Source: Halomicroarcula saliterrae
GTDB lineage: Archaea; Halobacteriota; Halobacteria; Halobacteriales; Haloarculaceae
Assembly: GCF_031624395.1 (NCBI RefSeq)
Contig: NZ_JAMQON010000004.1
Coordinates: 364,988 to 428,987 of the forward strand
DNA: 64,000 nt
Direction of reading: 5' to 3'
Below are positions 1 through 9,632 of this stretch, piece after piece (position 1 is the stretch's first letter; each line of letters starts with the position of its first letter). The translations under genes and the position numbers were made by a program. A model generated the notes under the pieces. The model saw nothing but the letters and a program-made list of their open reading frames with translations. It searched no databases and was not told the DNA's origin.

Positions 1-738
1 GAGATGAGCGACGGCCGCGCCCTCTTCGGGGTCGGCCCGGGCGATAAGTCCACGATTCGGAACCTCGGGTTCGACCACGATGACGCGCTGCGACGCGTCC
101 TGGAGACGTTCAAAGTCGCCCAGCGGCTGTGGGACGGCGAGCGCGTCGACCACGACGGCACCTTCCGGGCGGACGACGCCGGGCTGAACTACGAGGTCGG
201 CGACGTTCCGGTGTACGTCGGCGCACAGGGGCCCCACATGACGAAGATGGCCGCCAAACACGCCGACGGCGCGCTGTACAACGGCTCCCACCCGAAGGAC
301 CTCGCGTGGGCCCGCGACCAGGTCGACTCGATGCTGGACGACCGCGTCGCCGACACCGAGTTCGACCTCGCGGCCTACGCCAGCGTGAGCGTGGCCGAGG
401 ACGCCGACGCGGCCCGGGAGGCCGCCCGCCCGCCGGTGGCGTTCGTCGCCGCCGGCTCGCCGCCTCCCGTACTAGACCGCCACGGTATCGACGGGTCGGT
501 CGCGAGCGACATCGGCGACGCCATCTCCGCCGGCGAGTTCGAGGCGGCCTTCGACCTCGTCACGGAGCCGATGCTGGACGCGTTCTGTATCGCGGGCACG
601 CCCGACGACGTGGCCGAGCGCACCGAGACGCTGCGAGAACACGCCGACAGCGTCGTCTTCGCGTCGCCGCTGGGGCCGGACGTCGAGGCGGCTATTTCGC
701 TTCTGGGGGCGGCGATCGACCGCTTCCCGGACGAATAA
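1..738 (+). CDS. mer: 5,10-methylenetetrahydromethanopterin (or -folate) reductase-like, luciferase-like F420 family, 5'-truncated
   Basis: The frame is open from the first base, so the true start lies left of the window; 245 codons remain. The product resembles the C-terminal three quarters of Mer-type F420-dependent oxidoreductases of the bacterial luciferase-like TIM-barrel superfamily. An ALFGVGPGD segment near the start and a PVYVGAQGP segment around residue 70 match family positions that line the F420 pocket. In methanogens Mer reduces the methylene-C1 carrier. Haloarchaeal homologues are usually annotated the same way, but they probably act on a folate-type carrier, so the substrate is uncertain. 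The 3' end overlaps a small convergent gene by 47 bp. Confidence 0.8.
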   Translation, partial: EMSDGRALFGVGPGDKSTIRNLGFDHDDALRRVLETFKVAQRLWDGERVDHDGTFRADDAGLNYEVGDVPVYVGAQGPHMTKMAAKHADGALYNGSHPKDLAWARDQVDSMLDDRVADTEFDLAAYASVSVAEDADAAREAARPPVAFVAAGSPPPVLDRHGIDGSVASDIGDAISAGEFEAAFDLVTEPMLDAFCIAGTPDDVAERTETLREHADSVVFASPLGPDVEAAISLLGAAIDRFPDE

Positions 739-913
739 CGAGCGAGACGACCGCGCCCAGCGAGAGGTAGCCGAAGACGGCCGAGGCGCCGCCGACCAGC
801 ACCGCGCCGACGAGGATGAGCACCGCGGAGATGGGGTCGGCCATCGCGATGTCGATGAACTTCCCCGGCGCGTCGAGGATGCTCTGGACGAACTGTGACG
901 GGAGACTTTGCAT
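692..913 (-). CDS. small membrane protein
   Basis: A 73-residue protein with one long or two short hydrophobic segments (about residues 27-62, rich in Val, Leu and Gly) and a basic C-terminus (RPGSGR). It starts at the ATG at 913 and converges on the upstream reductase gene, overlapping its 3' end. The membrane pattern and acidic/aromatic N-terminal half look coding, and similar short proteins occur in Haloarcula-type genomes. No function can be assigned. Confidence 0.6.
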   Translation of the reverse strand: MQSLPSQFVQSILDAPGKFIDIAMADPISAVLILVGAVLVGGASAVFGYLSLGAVVSLVIRPGSGRSPPPEAK

Positions 914-1123
914 ACCCGCTGCTTTGGAGCGGCCCTACTTTGTGCTTCCGCTAGCAGATATCGACGTGTGACGCCACGGGACAGCGAGTACGAGCAGCCG
1001 GAAGATCCCGCTGTCAGCGTACGGCGAGGCCTCTGCCGACAGCCCGAACGGTCGGGCGCGGAACGAAACCACAGCGGGTCGAGAGCGGACAGCTATTTGC
1101 CGCGTGCGGTCCCAGCTAGGGCC

Positions 1124-1390
1124 ATGAGCGAAGACGCCTCGCTGGACCAGTTCGTGACAGACGAATCGGACGAGCGACGCGAGGAGTCACCGGTGGTCGA
1201 GTCGGACCCGGGCGCGGCCGAGGACCCCCCGGGCCCGGAAGCACCGGCCGACGTCGAACCGGCGACGACCACGTACGCCTGGTCAGACGAGGGGGCGGTC
1301 TGCGACGAATGTGACGACACTGTCGAGCGGCGATGGCAGCAGGACGGTGGACTGGTCTGTGTCGAATGCAAGGACTGGGAACGGGCCTAA
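1124..1390 (+). CDS. small zinc-ribbon protein with acidic N-terminus (DUF7573-like)
   Basis: An 88-residue protein. The first 55 residues are acidic and Pro/Glu-rich. The C-terminus carries two CxxC knuckles (CDEC and CVEC, about residues 66 and 81), which would form one zinc site. The ATG at 1124 is chosen because upstream in-frame sequence is not protein-like and codon use becomes normal there. Tiny CxxC...CxxC proteins are abundant in haloarchaea. The DUF assignment is from memory of the family pattern; no function is known. Confidence 0.65.
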   Translation: MSEDASLDQFVTDESDERREESPVVESDPGAAEDPPGPEAPADVEPATTTYAWSDEGAVCDECDDTVERRWQQDGGLVCVECKDWERA

Positions 1391-1545
1391 CGTCCGGCTA
1401 CGTTTGTCAGGGGTCGGCTCTGTCCAGTTTTCCTCGCCCCTCCAGCAGAGTTACATGTTCCCGCTCCGAACGGGAACGTAACTGGAACCACGGCGCTCCG
1501 AACGGTCGGGGGTTCCGGCCCGGGGCTCGTCGAGAGTTACTACCC

Positions 1546-2499
1546 ATGACAGATACGAGAGCCAGCCAACAGTCGGACAGCGCGCTCCGGGACGCGAACC
1601 GTCTCGCAACCGGGGTCATCGAGAACGTCGAGGAGGTCATCGTCGGCCACCACGAGGCCATCGAACACATCGTCACGGCGCTGCTGGGTCGGGGCCACGT
1701 CCTGTTAGAGGACGTGCCCGGCGTCGGGAAGACGATGCTCGCGCGGTCGGTCGCCGCGAGCGTCGAGGGGGAGTTCAAACGCGTCCAGTTCACGCCGGAC
1801 CTGCTGCCGACGGACGTCACTGGCGTCAACGTGTACAACCAGAAGACCCAGGAGTTCGAGTTCCGGCCGGGTCCCATCTTCGCCAACGTCGTGCTGGGCG
1901 ACGAGATCAACCGGGCACCGCCGAAGACCCAGTCGGCCCTGCTGGAGGCGATGGAGGAGGGGCAGGTCTCCGCGGACGGGACGACGCGCGATATTCCCCA
2001 GCCCTTTACCGTCATCGCGACCCAGAACACGGTCGAACAACACAAGGCCTACGACCTGCCGATGGCCGAGCTCGACCGGTTCATGACGAAGCTGCAGCTG
2101 GGGTATCCCGACGCCGAGGAGGAGACGGCGATGCTTGGCGAGGTGGTGGGCGATCATCCGATAGAGGAACTCACGTCCGTCGCCACGCTCGGAGAGCTAC
2201 AGGCGGCCCGCGAGGCCGTGGCGCAGGTCACCGTCGAGGAGCCGATTCGCGCCTACGCGACCAGGCTCGCGACCTACACCCGCGAGCACGCCCGACTCGG
2301 CGTGAGTCCGCGGGGGAGCATCTCGCTGTTGCGGGCCGCACAGGCCCGGGCCGTCCTCGACGGCCGCGGCTACGTCGTCCCGGACGACCTACAACGTGAG
2401 GCCCCGGTCGTGCTCCCGCACCGGATCCGGACCGACAGCAGCGACCAGACCGCCGACGAACTCGTCGCGACGGCCCTGGAGCGGGTCGCCGTCGAATAG
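1546..2499 (+). CDS. MoxR-type AAA+ ATPase
   Basis: A 317-residue MoxR-family ATPase. Walker A is DVPGVGKTML (about residue 60), Walker B is VVLGDEINR (about 122), and an arginine-containing sensor region follows. The C-terminal lid carries the family SPRGSISLL segment. It starts at the ATG at 1546, and its TAG stop directly abuts the ATG of the DUF58 gene. MoxR proteins act as chaperone-like remodellers and are usually encoded with a DUF58 protein and a membrane transglutaminase, exactly as here, so the three genes form one operon. The substrate is unknown. Confidence 0.92.
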   Translation: MTDTRASQQSDSALRDANRLATGVIENVEEVIVGHHEAIEHIVTALLGRGHVLLEDVPGVGKTMLARSVAASVEGEFKRVQFTPDLLPTDVTGVNVYNQKTQEFEFRPGPIFANVVLGDEINRAPPKTQSALLEAMEEGQVSADGTTRDIPQPFTVIATQNTVEQHKAYDLPMAELDRFMTKLQLGYPDAEEETAMLGEVVGDHPIEELTSVATLGELQAAREAVAQVTVEEPIRAYATRLATYTREHARLGVSPRGSISLLRAAQARAVLDGRGYVVPDDLQREAPVVLPHRIRTDSSDQTADELVATALERVAVE

Positions 2500-3474
2500 A
2501 TGCGGCCGACGCTTCGCGGCTTCGGCGTCCTGCTGGTGGCTGTCGGCGCCACCGTCGTCGGCGCGCAGTTCGGCCAGCCGGGCCTGCGGGCCATCGCCGC
2601 GCCGCTGTTCGTCGCCGTTCTGGGCGCGACGGTCCAGGTGTACTGGACCGGCCTCCCGGACATCGAGCGGTCGTCGCTCCGTCGGGGGTTCCCGGGCGAG
2701 ACCCGGACGGTGCGACTCACCGCCGGCGGGAGCGGCATCGCCCGGTTCACCGATGGCAGGCCCGCGGACATCAGCGGGACGGCGACGATGCGTCGCTCGC
2801 TGCCGGCGACCGTCGAGTACGAAGTGACCTACGAGCGACGCGGCGACCACCAGCTTGGCCCGGTCGAGGTGACGGTCACCGATTCGCTCGGGCTCGTCGT
2901 CACGAGCGGCACGGTCGAGGCGACCGACAGCGTGCTCGTTTTCCCGCCGGTGTACCGGCTCGGGGGACCCGAGGCGTTCGCCCGTATCGTCAGTCGTGAC
3001 ACCGAGGACCGACAGACGTTCGACCGCCTGCGGGAGTACACCCCAGAGGACTCGCTGCGGGACGTCCACTGGAAATCGAGCGCGAAGCGCGACGACTTGC
3101 TCGTCACGGAGTTCGACGACGACACCGACGACAGGGAGCTGCTCGTCGCCGCGCGAGCGGAGGCGGGCCACGCCGACGCGATGGCGGCCGCCGCGGCAAC
3201 GGTCGCCGTCGGCGCGCTCCAGAGCGGGTTCAGCGTCGAGCTGGCGACGCCTGACGGCGTCGTCCCGGCCGGCTTCGGTGACAGTCACCGGACCCGGCTG
3301 CTGGAGGCGCTCGCGCGCGCGTCCAGCGGAGAGAGCGGCCGCGAAGCCGACGCCGACCTGCTCGTGAGCGCGACCGACGACGGGGTCACCGTCGGTGTCG
3401 AGGACCGGACCGAACCGTTCGACGGGCTGACGGCGAGCCGCGAGAACCCACTGGTCTCGGGGGTGGCGGGATGA
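2500..3474 (+). CDS. DUF58 domain protein of the MoxR operon
   Basis: A 324-residue protein with two N-terminal hydrophobic segments (about residues 6-50), a beta-rich middle region and the DUF58 signature: YTPEDSLRDVHWKSSAKRDDL around residues 180-200, followed by TEFDDD. DUF58 proteins have a degenerate von Willebrand A-like fold and are membrane-anchored partners of MoxR ATPases. The start directly abuts the MoxR stop, and the end overlaps the next start by 4 bp (ATGA), implying translational coupling. Confidence 0.9.
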   Translation: MRPTLRGFGVLLVAVGATVVGAQFGQPGLRAIAAPLFVAVLGATVQVYWTGLPDIERSSLRRGFPGETRTVRLTAGGSGIARFTDGRPADISGTATMRRSLPATVEYEVTYERRGDHQLGPVEVTVTDSLGLVVTSGTVEATDSVLVFPPVYRLGGPEAFARIVSRDTEDRQTFDRLREYTPEDSLRDVHWKSSAKRDDLLVTEFDDDTDDRELLVAARAEAGHADAMAAAAATVAVGALQSGFSVELATPDGVVPAGFGDSHRTRLLEALARASSGESGREADADLLVSATDDGVTVGVEDRTEPFDGLTASRENPLVSGVAG

Positions 3475-5678
3475 GCCGGTTCGCCGGTCGTCTCCCCTGG
3501 CCCGAGACGCGGGTTCTCGCGCTGCTTGCAGTCGCGCTGGTGCTCGGAGCCCCGCTACGGACGATGTACCACCTCGTCGACGTGGTCGGGTCGCCGACGC
3601 AGTTCCTGCTCGTGGCCGCCGTGGCGCTGGTGGCGGCGGCGCTGCTGGCACGGGTGCTCCACCCGATACTCGCCATCGTCATCGGCGCGGGCCTGTTCGG
3701 GTTCGGGCTGCTGTGGTACGTCACGAACCTCACGACGAACCCCTCGCTCGACGTGTTGCTGGCCGACACCGTCCAGCTGCTGACGGGTCGGCGGCTCCTC
3801 CAGATCGCGAACGTCCGGCTGTGGGTCACCTCCTTCGTCGCCGCGCCGGTGTTCCTGACGACCTACTTCGCGCTCCGGCGGTGGTACGTGACGGCCGTCC
3901 TCGTCTCCAGCGTGACGCTCTCCTTTTTCGTCCTGACGACCGACGCCGGCGTCGTCACGACGCTACTCGGCGTTGTCGGTGGGGTCGCCGGGCTCGGCTT
4001 CGGGACGCTCGATACCATCGAGAGCGAGGGCGAGCCGGTGACGAGCGACCCGGCGGATGACTCCCCCGAGTCGACCGGCGGGGACGACGATATCGACGCG
4101 GGTCGGCGGTCGGTGCTGGCACAGCTAGCCGCGGTCGTCGTCCTGCCGACGCTGGTCTCGCGGATCCCCGGTATCGACGGGACGGTTCTCTCCGTCCTCG
4201 GCGGCGCGGGCGGGACCATCGAAGCGAGCCTCGTCGACGCCGGCGAGTCGCTGTCGATACAGGGGTCGGTCTCGCTGAGTTCGACCCACCGTTTCACCGT
4301 CGACGCCGCGGAGCCCCGGTACTGGCGCGTCGGGACGTACGACCGCTACACCGGTGACGGCTGGGTTCGAACCGGGGGCGTCGAGGCCTACGACGACGGC
4401 GACGGACTGAGCGACGGACCGGCCGACCGGACGCGAGAGCTCGTCCAGACCTTCGAGGCCGAGTCGGCCATCGGGACCGTCCCCGCAGCGTGGAAACCCG
4501 TTCGGTACGAGGGGGACGCTGCGGTGGGGGTGACGCGACACGACGGCTTCCAGCCCGAAGACGGACTGGAGAGCGGCGACAGCTATCGCGTCGAGAGCGC
4601 CCTCATCGAGGCGAGCGAGGAGGAGCTTCGGACGGCCGGCGACGACTACCCGAGCGCGGTCGAGGGGACGTACCTGCAACTGCCCGAGAGCACCCCCGAC
4701 CGCGTCGCCGAGACGACCGCCACGCTGACAGAGAACGCCGAGACCCCCTACCAGACCGCGCTGGTCGTCGAGCGCTGGCTCGAACAGAACCGGGGGTACT
4801 CCCTCGACGTCTCCCGGCCCAGACGTAACGTCGCCGACCGGTTCCTCCACGCGATGAGCGAGGGGTACTGCGTCTACTTCGCGACGACGATGGCCGTCAT
4901 GCTTCGCACGCAGGGTATCCCCGCCAGAATGACCGTCGGCTACACCCCCGGCGAGGAGGTCGAACCGAACCGATGGGAGGTGCGCGGGCTCCACTCCCAC
5001 GCGTGGGTCGAGGTGTACATCGAGGACTGGGGGTGGGTGCAGTTCGACCCGACGCCGGCCGGCCCGCGGCAGACGGCGGAGCGACAACAGCTCGACGACG
5101 ACGCCGAGAGCGACGACAGTGACGGCCGCGAGACGCCGACGGAGACCGAGACCGCGGAGACGCCCACGCCGACGCCGACCGGGACGACCCAGCCGGGACA
5201 GACGCCCACGGAGACGCGGACCCGCACAGCGACGCGGGACCCGCGCGAGCGGCGGACGACCGAACGCACTGTGGCGCGCAATACGACCGAGCGCGGCGGA
5301 CGCCAGCTCCCCGCGCTACCCACGCGCGAAGAGGCGGCGCTTGGGGTCGTTGCCCTCCTGGGAACCGTCGCGGGACTCCGTCAGGCCGGCGTGCCCGAAC
5401 GGGTCTCGCGGGCGCTGTGGCTGCGCTACCAGACGCCACAGAGCCCGGAAGAAGATATCGAGCAGGCGTTCCAGCGCGCGATGTACGTCGTCGGCGAGCG
5501 CCACCGACAGCGCGAGGCCGGCGAGACGGTGCGGGCGTATCTCGACGCCGTCGGCGCCGAGGAAGACGTCAGGCGGCTGGCCGCGCTGCGGGAACAGCTC
5601 CGGTACGGCGGGTCGGTGTCGTCCGAGGCGGCCGAAGAGGCCATCGACATCGCCGACCGAATCGTGGCCGAACGGTAG
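3471..5678 (+). CDS. membrane transglutaminase-like protein (TgpA/DUF3488 type)
   Basis: A 735-residue membrane protein. Residues 1-170 hold five or six hydrophobic helices and residues 205-230 another. A transglutaminase-like domain sits at about 420-530 with the expected Cys (GYCVYFA), His (HSHAWVEV) and Asp (FDPTP) triad. A Thr/Pro/Glu-rich linker (about 550-600) leads to a second membrane helix and a C-terminal DUF4129-like region (about 650-735). This is the usual third gene of MoxR-DUF58 operons. The catalytic domain should face outside. The family is thought to process or crosslink surface proteins, but no substrate can be inferred. Confidence 0.9.
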   Translation: MSRFAGRLPWPETRVLALLAVALVLGAPLRTMYHLVDVVGSPTQFLLVAAVALVAAALLARVLHPILAIVIGAGLFGFGLLWYVTNLTTNPSLDVLLADTVQLLTGRRLLQIANVRLWVTSFVAAPVFLTTYFALRRWYVTAVLVSSVTLSFFVLTTDAGVVTTLLGVVGGVAGLGFGTLDTIESEGEPVTSDPADDSPESTGGDDDIDAGRRSVLAQLAAVVVLPTLVSRIPGIDGTVLSVLGGAGGTIEASLVDAGESLSIQGSVSLSSTHRFTVDAAEPRYWRVGTYDRYTGDGWVRTGGVEAYDDGDGLSDGPADRTRELVQTFEAESAIGTVPAAWKPVRYEGDAAVGVTRHDGFQPEDGLESGDSYRVESALIEASEEELRTAGDDYPSAVEGTYLQLPESTPDRVAETTATLTENAETPYQTALVVERWLEQNRGYSLDVSRPRRNVADRFLHAMSEGYCVYFATTMAVMLRTQGIPARMTVGYTPGEEVEPNRWEVRGLHSHAWVEVYIEDWGWVQFDPTPAGPRQTAERQQLDDDAESDDSDGRETPTETETAETPTPTPTGTTQPGQTPTETRTRTATRDPRERRTTERTVARNTTERGGRQLPALPTREEAALGVVALLGTVAGLRQAGVPERVSRALWLRYQTPQSPEEDIEQAFQRAMYVVGERHRQREAGETVRAYLDAVGAEEDVRRLAALREQLRYGGSVSSEAAEEAIDIADRIVAER

Positions 5679-5699
5679 GGCGAGCTTTCCCCCGACAGT

Positions 5700-6026
<327 letters not shown>

Positions 6027-6203
6027 GAGGGGCTGTTGTAGCGGGGTTCCGGTAGGCGCCGACGCGGATCGGCGCTGTCCGGAAACAGACGACGACAGTT
6101 TCTCTACTTCCCGTCGTTCGTCCGCGGACCCAACACAACGAGTGCCGACAGCGGGCAGTTATCCCTGAACTGGTGGGCTCCGGCAGTGGCCACGCCCGCG
6201 TCC

Positions 6204-7136
6204 TCACAGATACGGGCCGACGACAGCGAGGACGAGGAGCGCGACGACGACGCCGCTGGTCGCGTAGACGGCGGTGGTCCGGAGCCGCGAGGAACGCCCG
6301 TATCCGGTGCGGTCGGCGACGGCGGCGAGCGACTCCGAGAGGACGCGACCGCCGTCCAGCGGGCCGATGGGGAGCGCGTTCAACAGCCCGACGTTCGCGT
6401 TCAGGAGGACGAGCCAGAAACAGGCGTTCGTCAGCGGGCCCAGCGCCGCCACGGCCGCGGCCGTCGGGGCCGCTCCACCCGTCGCCGCCCAGCCGAAGTA
6501 CGTGAGGAAAGCCGCTGTCGGCGACGCCGTCAGCGAACTGAGGAGTATCGCGCCCGTGGCGACGGTCACGACGAGGTTGTGCTGGACGCCCAGCGCGAAC
6601 ACGCGCATCCGGGTGCGGGCGTCGGCCTCGTCGAGCGCGTCGTCGGGGAGCACGTAGCCCGCGAGCGGGACGACGCCGAGCAGGAGCGCGACGCCCCACT
6701 CCTCGACGGGAACGCCCTCGGCCCGGCAGGCCAGCGCGTGGCCGCCCTCGTGGACGACGGTGGCGACGACGAGCGCGAGGACGACGTAGGGGGTCGAGGC
6801 CAGCGGCATGAAGTCGTTGACGCCCGGAATCGCGACGGTGTTGACCGGGTCGTTCAGCGCCGTCGGCTCCCGTCCGAGCGCGTTGCCGGCGGCGACGGTG
6901 ACTAGCGCCAGCGTCCCGACCTGCAGGACCAGCAGGGTCGCGATGGCGAGGTCCGACCAGCGCCGGACGGCGGGCCGGTCGGCGACGGCGTCGAACCGCG
7001 CCGAGGTTCTGGTGGAATACCAGTACAGCACACCCAGGCCGACTTTCAGCGACGGCGGGAGGCGTGCGTTGAGACGGTCCTCGACCGTCTCGATGCGGTC
7101 GCCCAAGCGGTCGATACGTCCACCCAGCCCTGCCAT
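6204..7136 (-). CDS. site-2 protease family intramembrane metalloprotease (M50)
   Basis: A 310-residue multi-spanning protein. The zinc motif HEGGH is near residue 139 (VVHEGGHALACR) and the second M50 motif is PLDGGR near residue 266, supplying the third metal ligand. The N-terminal 30 residues are amphipathic and possibly coiled. Family members cut transmembrane helices of anti-sigma factors or other membrane proteins; the archaeal substrates are mostly unknown. It is divergent from the frameshifted membrane gene at 7277. Confidence 0.88.
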   Translation of the reverse strand: MAGLGGRIDRLGDRIETVEDRLNARLPPSLKVGLGVLYWYSTRTSARFDAVADRPAVRRWSDLAIATLLVLQVGTLALVTVAAGNALGREPTALNDPVNTVAIPGVNDFMPLASTPYVVLALVVATVVHEGGHALACRAEGVPVEEWGVALLLGVVPLAGYVLPDDALDEADARTRMRVFALGVQHNLVVTVATGAILLSSLTASPTAAFLTYFGWAATGGAAPTAAAVAALGPLTNACFWLVLLNANVGLLNALPIGPLDGGRVLSESLAAVADRTGYGRSSRLRTTAVYATSGVVVALLVLAVVGPYL

Positions 7137-7276
7137 GTTGTCGGACGTGCACGGGCCGGCTACAACTGTGTTTCGCCCAGCGTGGCGGGCCGCCCGGCGA
7201 TAGTACTCGGAGCGATAGATACGCGTTGCACGTCGGAGCCGTGCGAAATATATTGCTGCCAGAGGTAGTAAGACAC

Positions 7277-7836
7277 ATGAGTGCCACCGCTGTCGAGACC
7301 GCCGGGGTTCTGTGCAAACGCTACGGACCGGGCCGGCTGCCCGGGGCCGACAGTCGTTCCATCGGCGCCGGCTACGCCTTCGCCACGGCGGCGCTACTGG
7401 CGTCGGTGGCGTTCGTCGTCCTGAACAGTGTGAACACGGTCGTCACCGCCGGTCCGGGCGCGCTCTGGCTCACCACCGACGGTGGCCTGCTGTATTTCGG
7501 CCTGCGCGCCCCGCCGTTCGTCGTCCCGGCGGCCTTCGCCGCCGGCGCGCTGGCCTGGGACTCGTTCCCCGGGACATCCCGTATTCCGGCCCCGTCAGCG
7601 GACTGGTCGCGACGCTGCTGACCTACGTCGGCGCGACGGCGCTCGTCGCCGCCGCCATCCTCGGGTACATGCTCCTCAGCCCGATGACCGTCATCGAACC
7701 CGGTACCGCGGTCTTCGTCGCGGTGCTGTTCGGCGGCTTCGGGTTCGCGTTCACGTTCTGGATAACGCTCCCGGTCGGCGCCCTCAGCGGATACGTCCAC
7801 GAGCGGGCGGTCGCCGAGTACCCGGAGACGGCGTAG
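7277..7836 (+). pseudogene. membrane protein gene broken by an apparent one-base deletion
   Basis: The reading frame from the ATG at 7277 codes a convincing membrane protein (GYAFATAALLASVAFVVLN, then GLLYFGLRAPPFVVP) up to about 7570. It then runs into low-quality sequence and stops at 7621. The next frame takes over at once with good membrane-protein sequence (SGLVATLLTYVGATALVAA... to VAEYPETA) and ends at 7836. Adding one C to the CCCC run at 7567-7570 joins both halves into one 186-residue protein with four or more helices. It is either a real frameshift or a homopolymer undercount. Function unknown. Confidence 0.7.
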
Positions 7837-7862
7837 TCGCCGGGGTCGTTCTCCACAGAGTA

Positions 7863-8552
7863 TCACACCAGCAGGAACGTCACCAGAAACCCCGACGCAG
7901 TAGCAAAAGCGACCGACGGCCCGCCGCCCTCGTAGGCGTCGGGCATGATTTCGACGGCGAGCGACGCGAGCACGGCGCCCCCGCCGGTGGCGCGAACGAG
8001 AGCCAGCGTGGTCGGGCCGACGCCGGCGACGGCGACGTTGCTGACCACGACCGCCGCGGCGAGCCCGGCCGCAGTACCTGTCCAGACGCCGAGCGTCCAC
8101 ACGACCGAGCGCCCGCTCTCGGTCATGCCCGCGGCCCCGGCGATAGCCTCGGGGAGGTTGTTGGCCGCGACGCCGACCAGAATCGCGAGCGGCCCACCGG
8201 CCGACCCGCCGACGAGCGCGACACCGAGCGTGACGTTCTCGGCCAGCCCGTCGAAGACGACGGCGGCCAGCAGCGGGTAACCGCCGAGTTCGCCCGACGA
8301 GCCGACGCGGTACTTCACGCCGACGTACAGCCCGGTCCCGACGAACAGGCTCGCCGCGGCCGGCCCCGACCCGGCGGTCCGGAACGCCGGCGCGAACAGC
8401 TCGAAGGCCAGCCCGGTGATGAGCGCGCCGCTCGCGAATGCCAGCAGCGCCGCGACGATACGCCGTGGCAAGGGGAGATAGACGCCGACCACGGCACCGA
8501 CGACGAGCGGGACGGCGGTGCCGAGCCCGTACAGCGCCGGGACCAGAACCAT
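7863..8552 (-). CDS. ZIP-family metal transporter-like protein
   Basis: A 229-residue protein with about seven or eight hydrophobic helices from residue 3 to the end, matching ZIP transporters in length and topology. The helix-4/5 region reads FDGLAENVTLG and ANNLPEAIAGAAG. This matches the ZIP pattern around N-x-P-E, but the His usually preceding that Asn is replaced. It starts at the ATG at 8552; the open frame to 8702 upstream is composed of repeat sequence. Metal specificity cannot be predicted. Confidence 0.75.
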   Translation of the reverse strand: MVLVPALYGLGTAVPLVVGAVVGVYLPLPRRIVAALLAFASGALITGLAFELFAPAFRTAGSGPAAASLFVGTGLYVGVKYRVGSSGELGGYPLLAAVVFDGLAENVTLGVALVGGSAGGPLAILVGVAANNLPEAIAGAAGMTESGRSVVWTLGVWTGTAAGLAAAVVVSNVAVAGVGPTTLALVRATGGGAVLASLAVEIMPDAYEGGGPSVAFATASGFLVTFLLV

Positions 8553-8661
8553 CGTGCTACTAACAGTTCGGGGCGGGCGCGGAAAGCGTGTGGGGAGCGG
8601 AAGGCTGAGAGTGACAGTCAGAACGGTGCGGTAAGCATACCGCGCCGAAGGCGCGGTTTCG

Positions 8662-8774
8662 CCGGACACGAGCGAAGCGAGTGGCCGGTAGTTTTTCCCC
8701 AAGTTTTTGGAGTACGGGGTTCCCGCAGCGCCGTGTAGCGGCGCAAGGAAACCCGTGCTGTAAAAAGTGGTCTC
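8662..8774 (-). repeat. two-hairpin structured 3'-end element, copy A
   Basis: Read from the engB stop codon: CCACTTTTTaCA, a stem-loop (GCGCCG/CGGCGC inside an ACGGG..CCCCGT stem), AAAAACTTGGGGAAAAA, then a second stem-loop (CCGGCCAC...GTGTCCGG, one mismatch). The same framework with different stem sequences occurs at 38186-38300 (copy C) and 39743-39850 (copy B). The CCAC-T5 arm can also pair with the A5-CnTGG arm. It overlaps the last bases of engB. A transcription terminator or RNA-processing element is likely; a mobile repeat is possible. Confidence 0.6.
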
Positions 8775-9390
8775 AGAAGAACTGGAACAGGTCGTCGCGC
8801 TCGTCCTCGTGCAGGTGGTGCCGGACGGCCTCGGTCAGCGCCGAGATGTTCCCCCGTTTCGCGCTGATGGGGGCGATGGTCTCCTGCCACTGTTTCCACG
8901 GGGGATAGAGCCCCAGTCGGTCACAGAGCTCGTTCAGGCGCTCGTCCTCGTCGTCGACCTTGTCCATCTTGTTGACGGCGACGACGGGTTCGACGCCGAC
9001 CTCACGGAGGAAGTGGAACATCTCCACGTCGTGGGGAATCTCGTCGGGGCCCGAATGCCGGTCGATGATGTCGATGACGGACTTCCCGTCGACGACGAGG
9101 ATGCCGACGAGAATCTTGTCGGCGTTGTCCTCGACGTAGCGAACCACGTCGGTCTTGATCTGTTCGCGCACCTCGTCGGGGACGCCCTTCATGAAGCCGA
9201 AGCCGGGCAAATCCGTGAGGACGAAGTCCGGACCGGTCCAGTCGTAGTGGTTCGGGCTGCGGGTGACGCCGGGGCGCTGGCCGGTGTCGAAGGTGTGACC
9301 GGTCAGCTCCCGCATCAGCGTCGACTTCCCGACGTTGGACCGGCCGACCAGTACCACCTCGGCGCTGCGGTCCGGGCGTGAGTCGAACAT
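8773..9390 (-). CDS. engB: GTP-binding protein EngB (YsxC type)
   Basis: A 205-residue single-domain GTPase. G1 is GRSNVGKST (about residue 16), G3 is DLPGFGF (about 59), G4 is NKMD (about 140) and G5 is SAKRG (about 173). In bacteria EngB assists large-subunit assembly; haloarchaea carry a close homologue annotated the same way. It starts at the ATG at 9390. The stop overlaps structured repeat copy A. Confidence 0.93.
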   Translation of the reverse strand: MFDSRPDRSAEVVLVGRSNVGKSTLMRELTGHTFDTGQRPGVTRSPNHYDWTGPDFVLTDLPGFGFMKGVPDEVREQIKTDVVRYVEDNADKILVGILVVDGKSVIDIIDRHSGPDEIPHDVEMFHFLREVGVEPVVAVNKMDKVDDEDERLNELCDRLGLYPPWKQWQETIAPISAKRGNISALTEAVRHHLHEDERDDLFQFF

Positions 9391-9632
9391 AGGCTCGATA
9401 CTGCGCCGACGGGGAAAAACGCGTCAGTTTCCGTCGGGACCGCAGCCACCACAGTAGTTGGTTCACGGCGTGGCGAAGGCGGGGACAGTCAGCAAGCAGT
9501 CCGGTCAGCCGGACGGACCCGGAGTACGTCGCGGTCACGCTCCCGATGACTGTGGCCCGCGAGATCGTGCGCCGGCTCTGACCGGCGGCGGCATCACCCG
9601 GGTTTTTGTCCACAGGCGCGAGACCGATAGCC

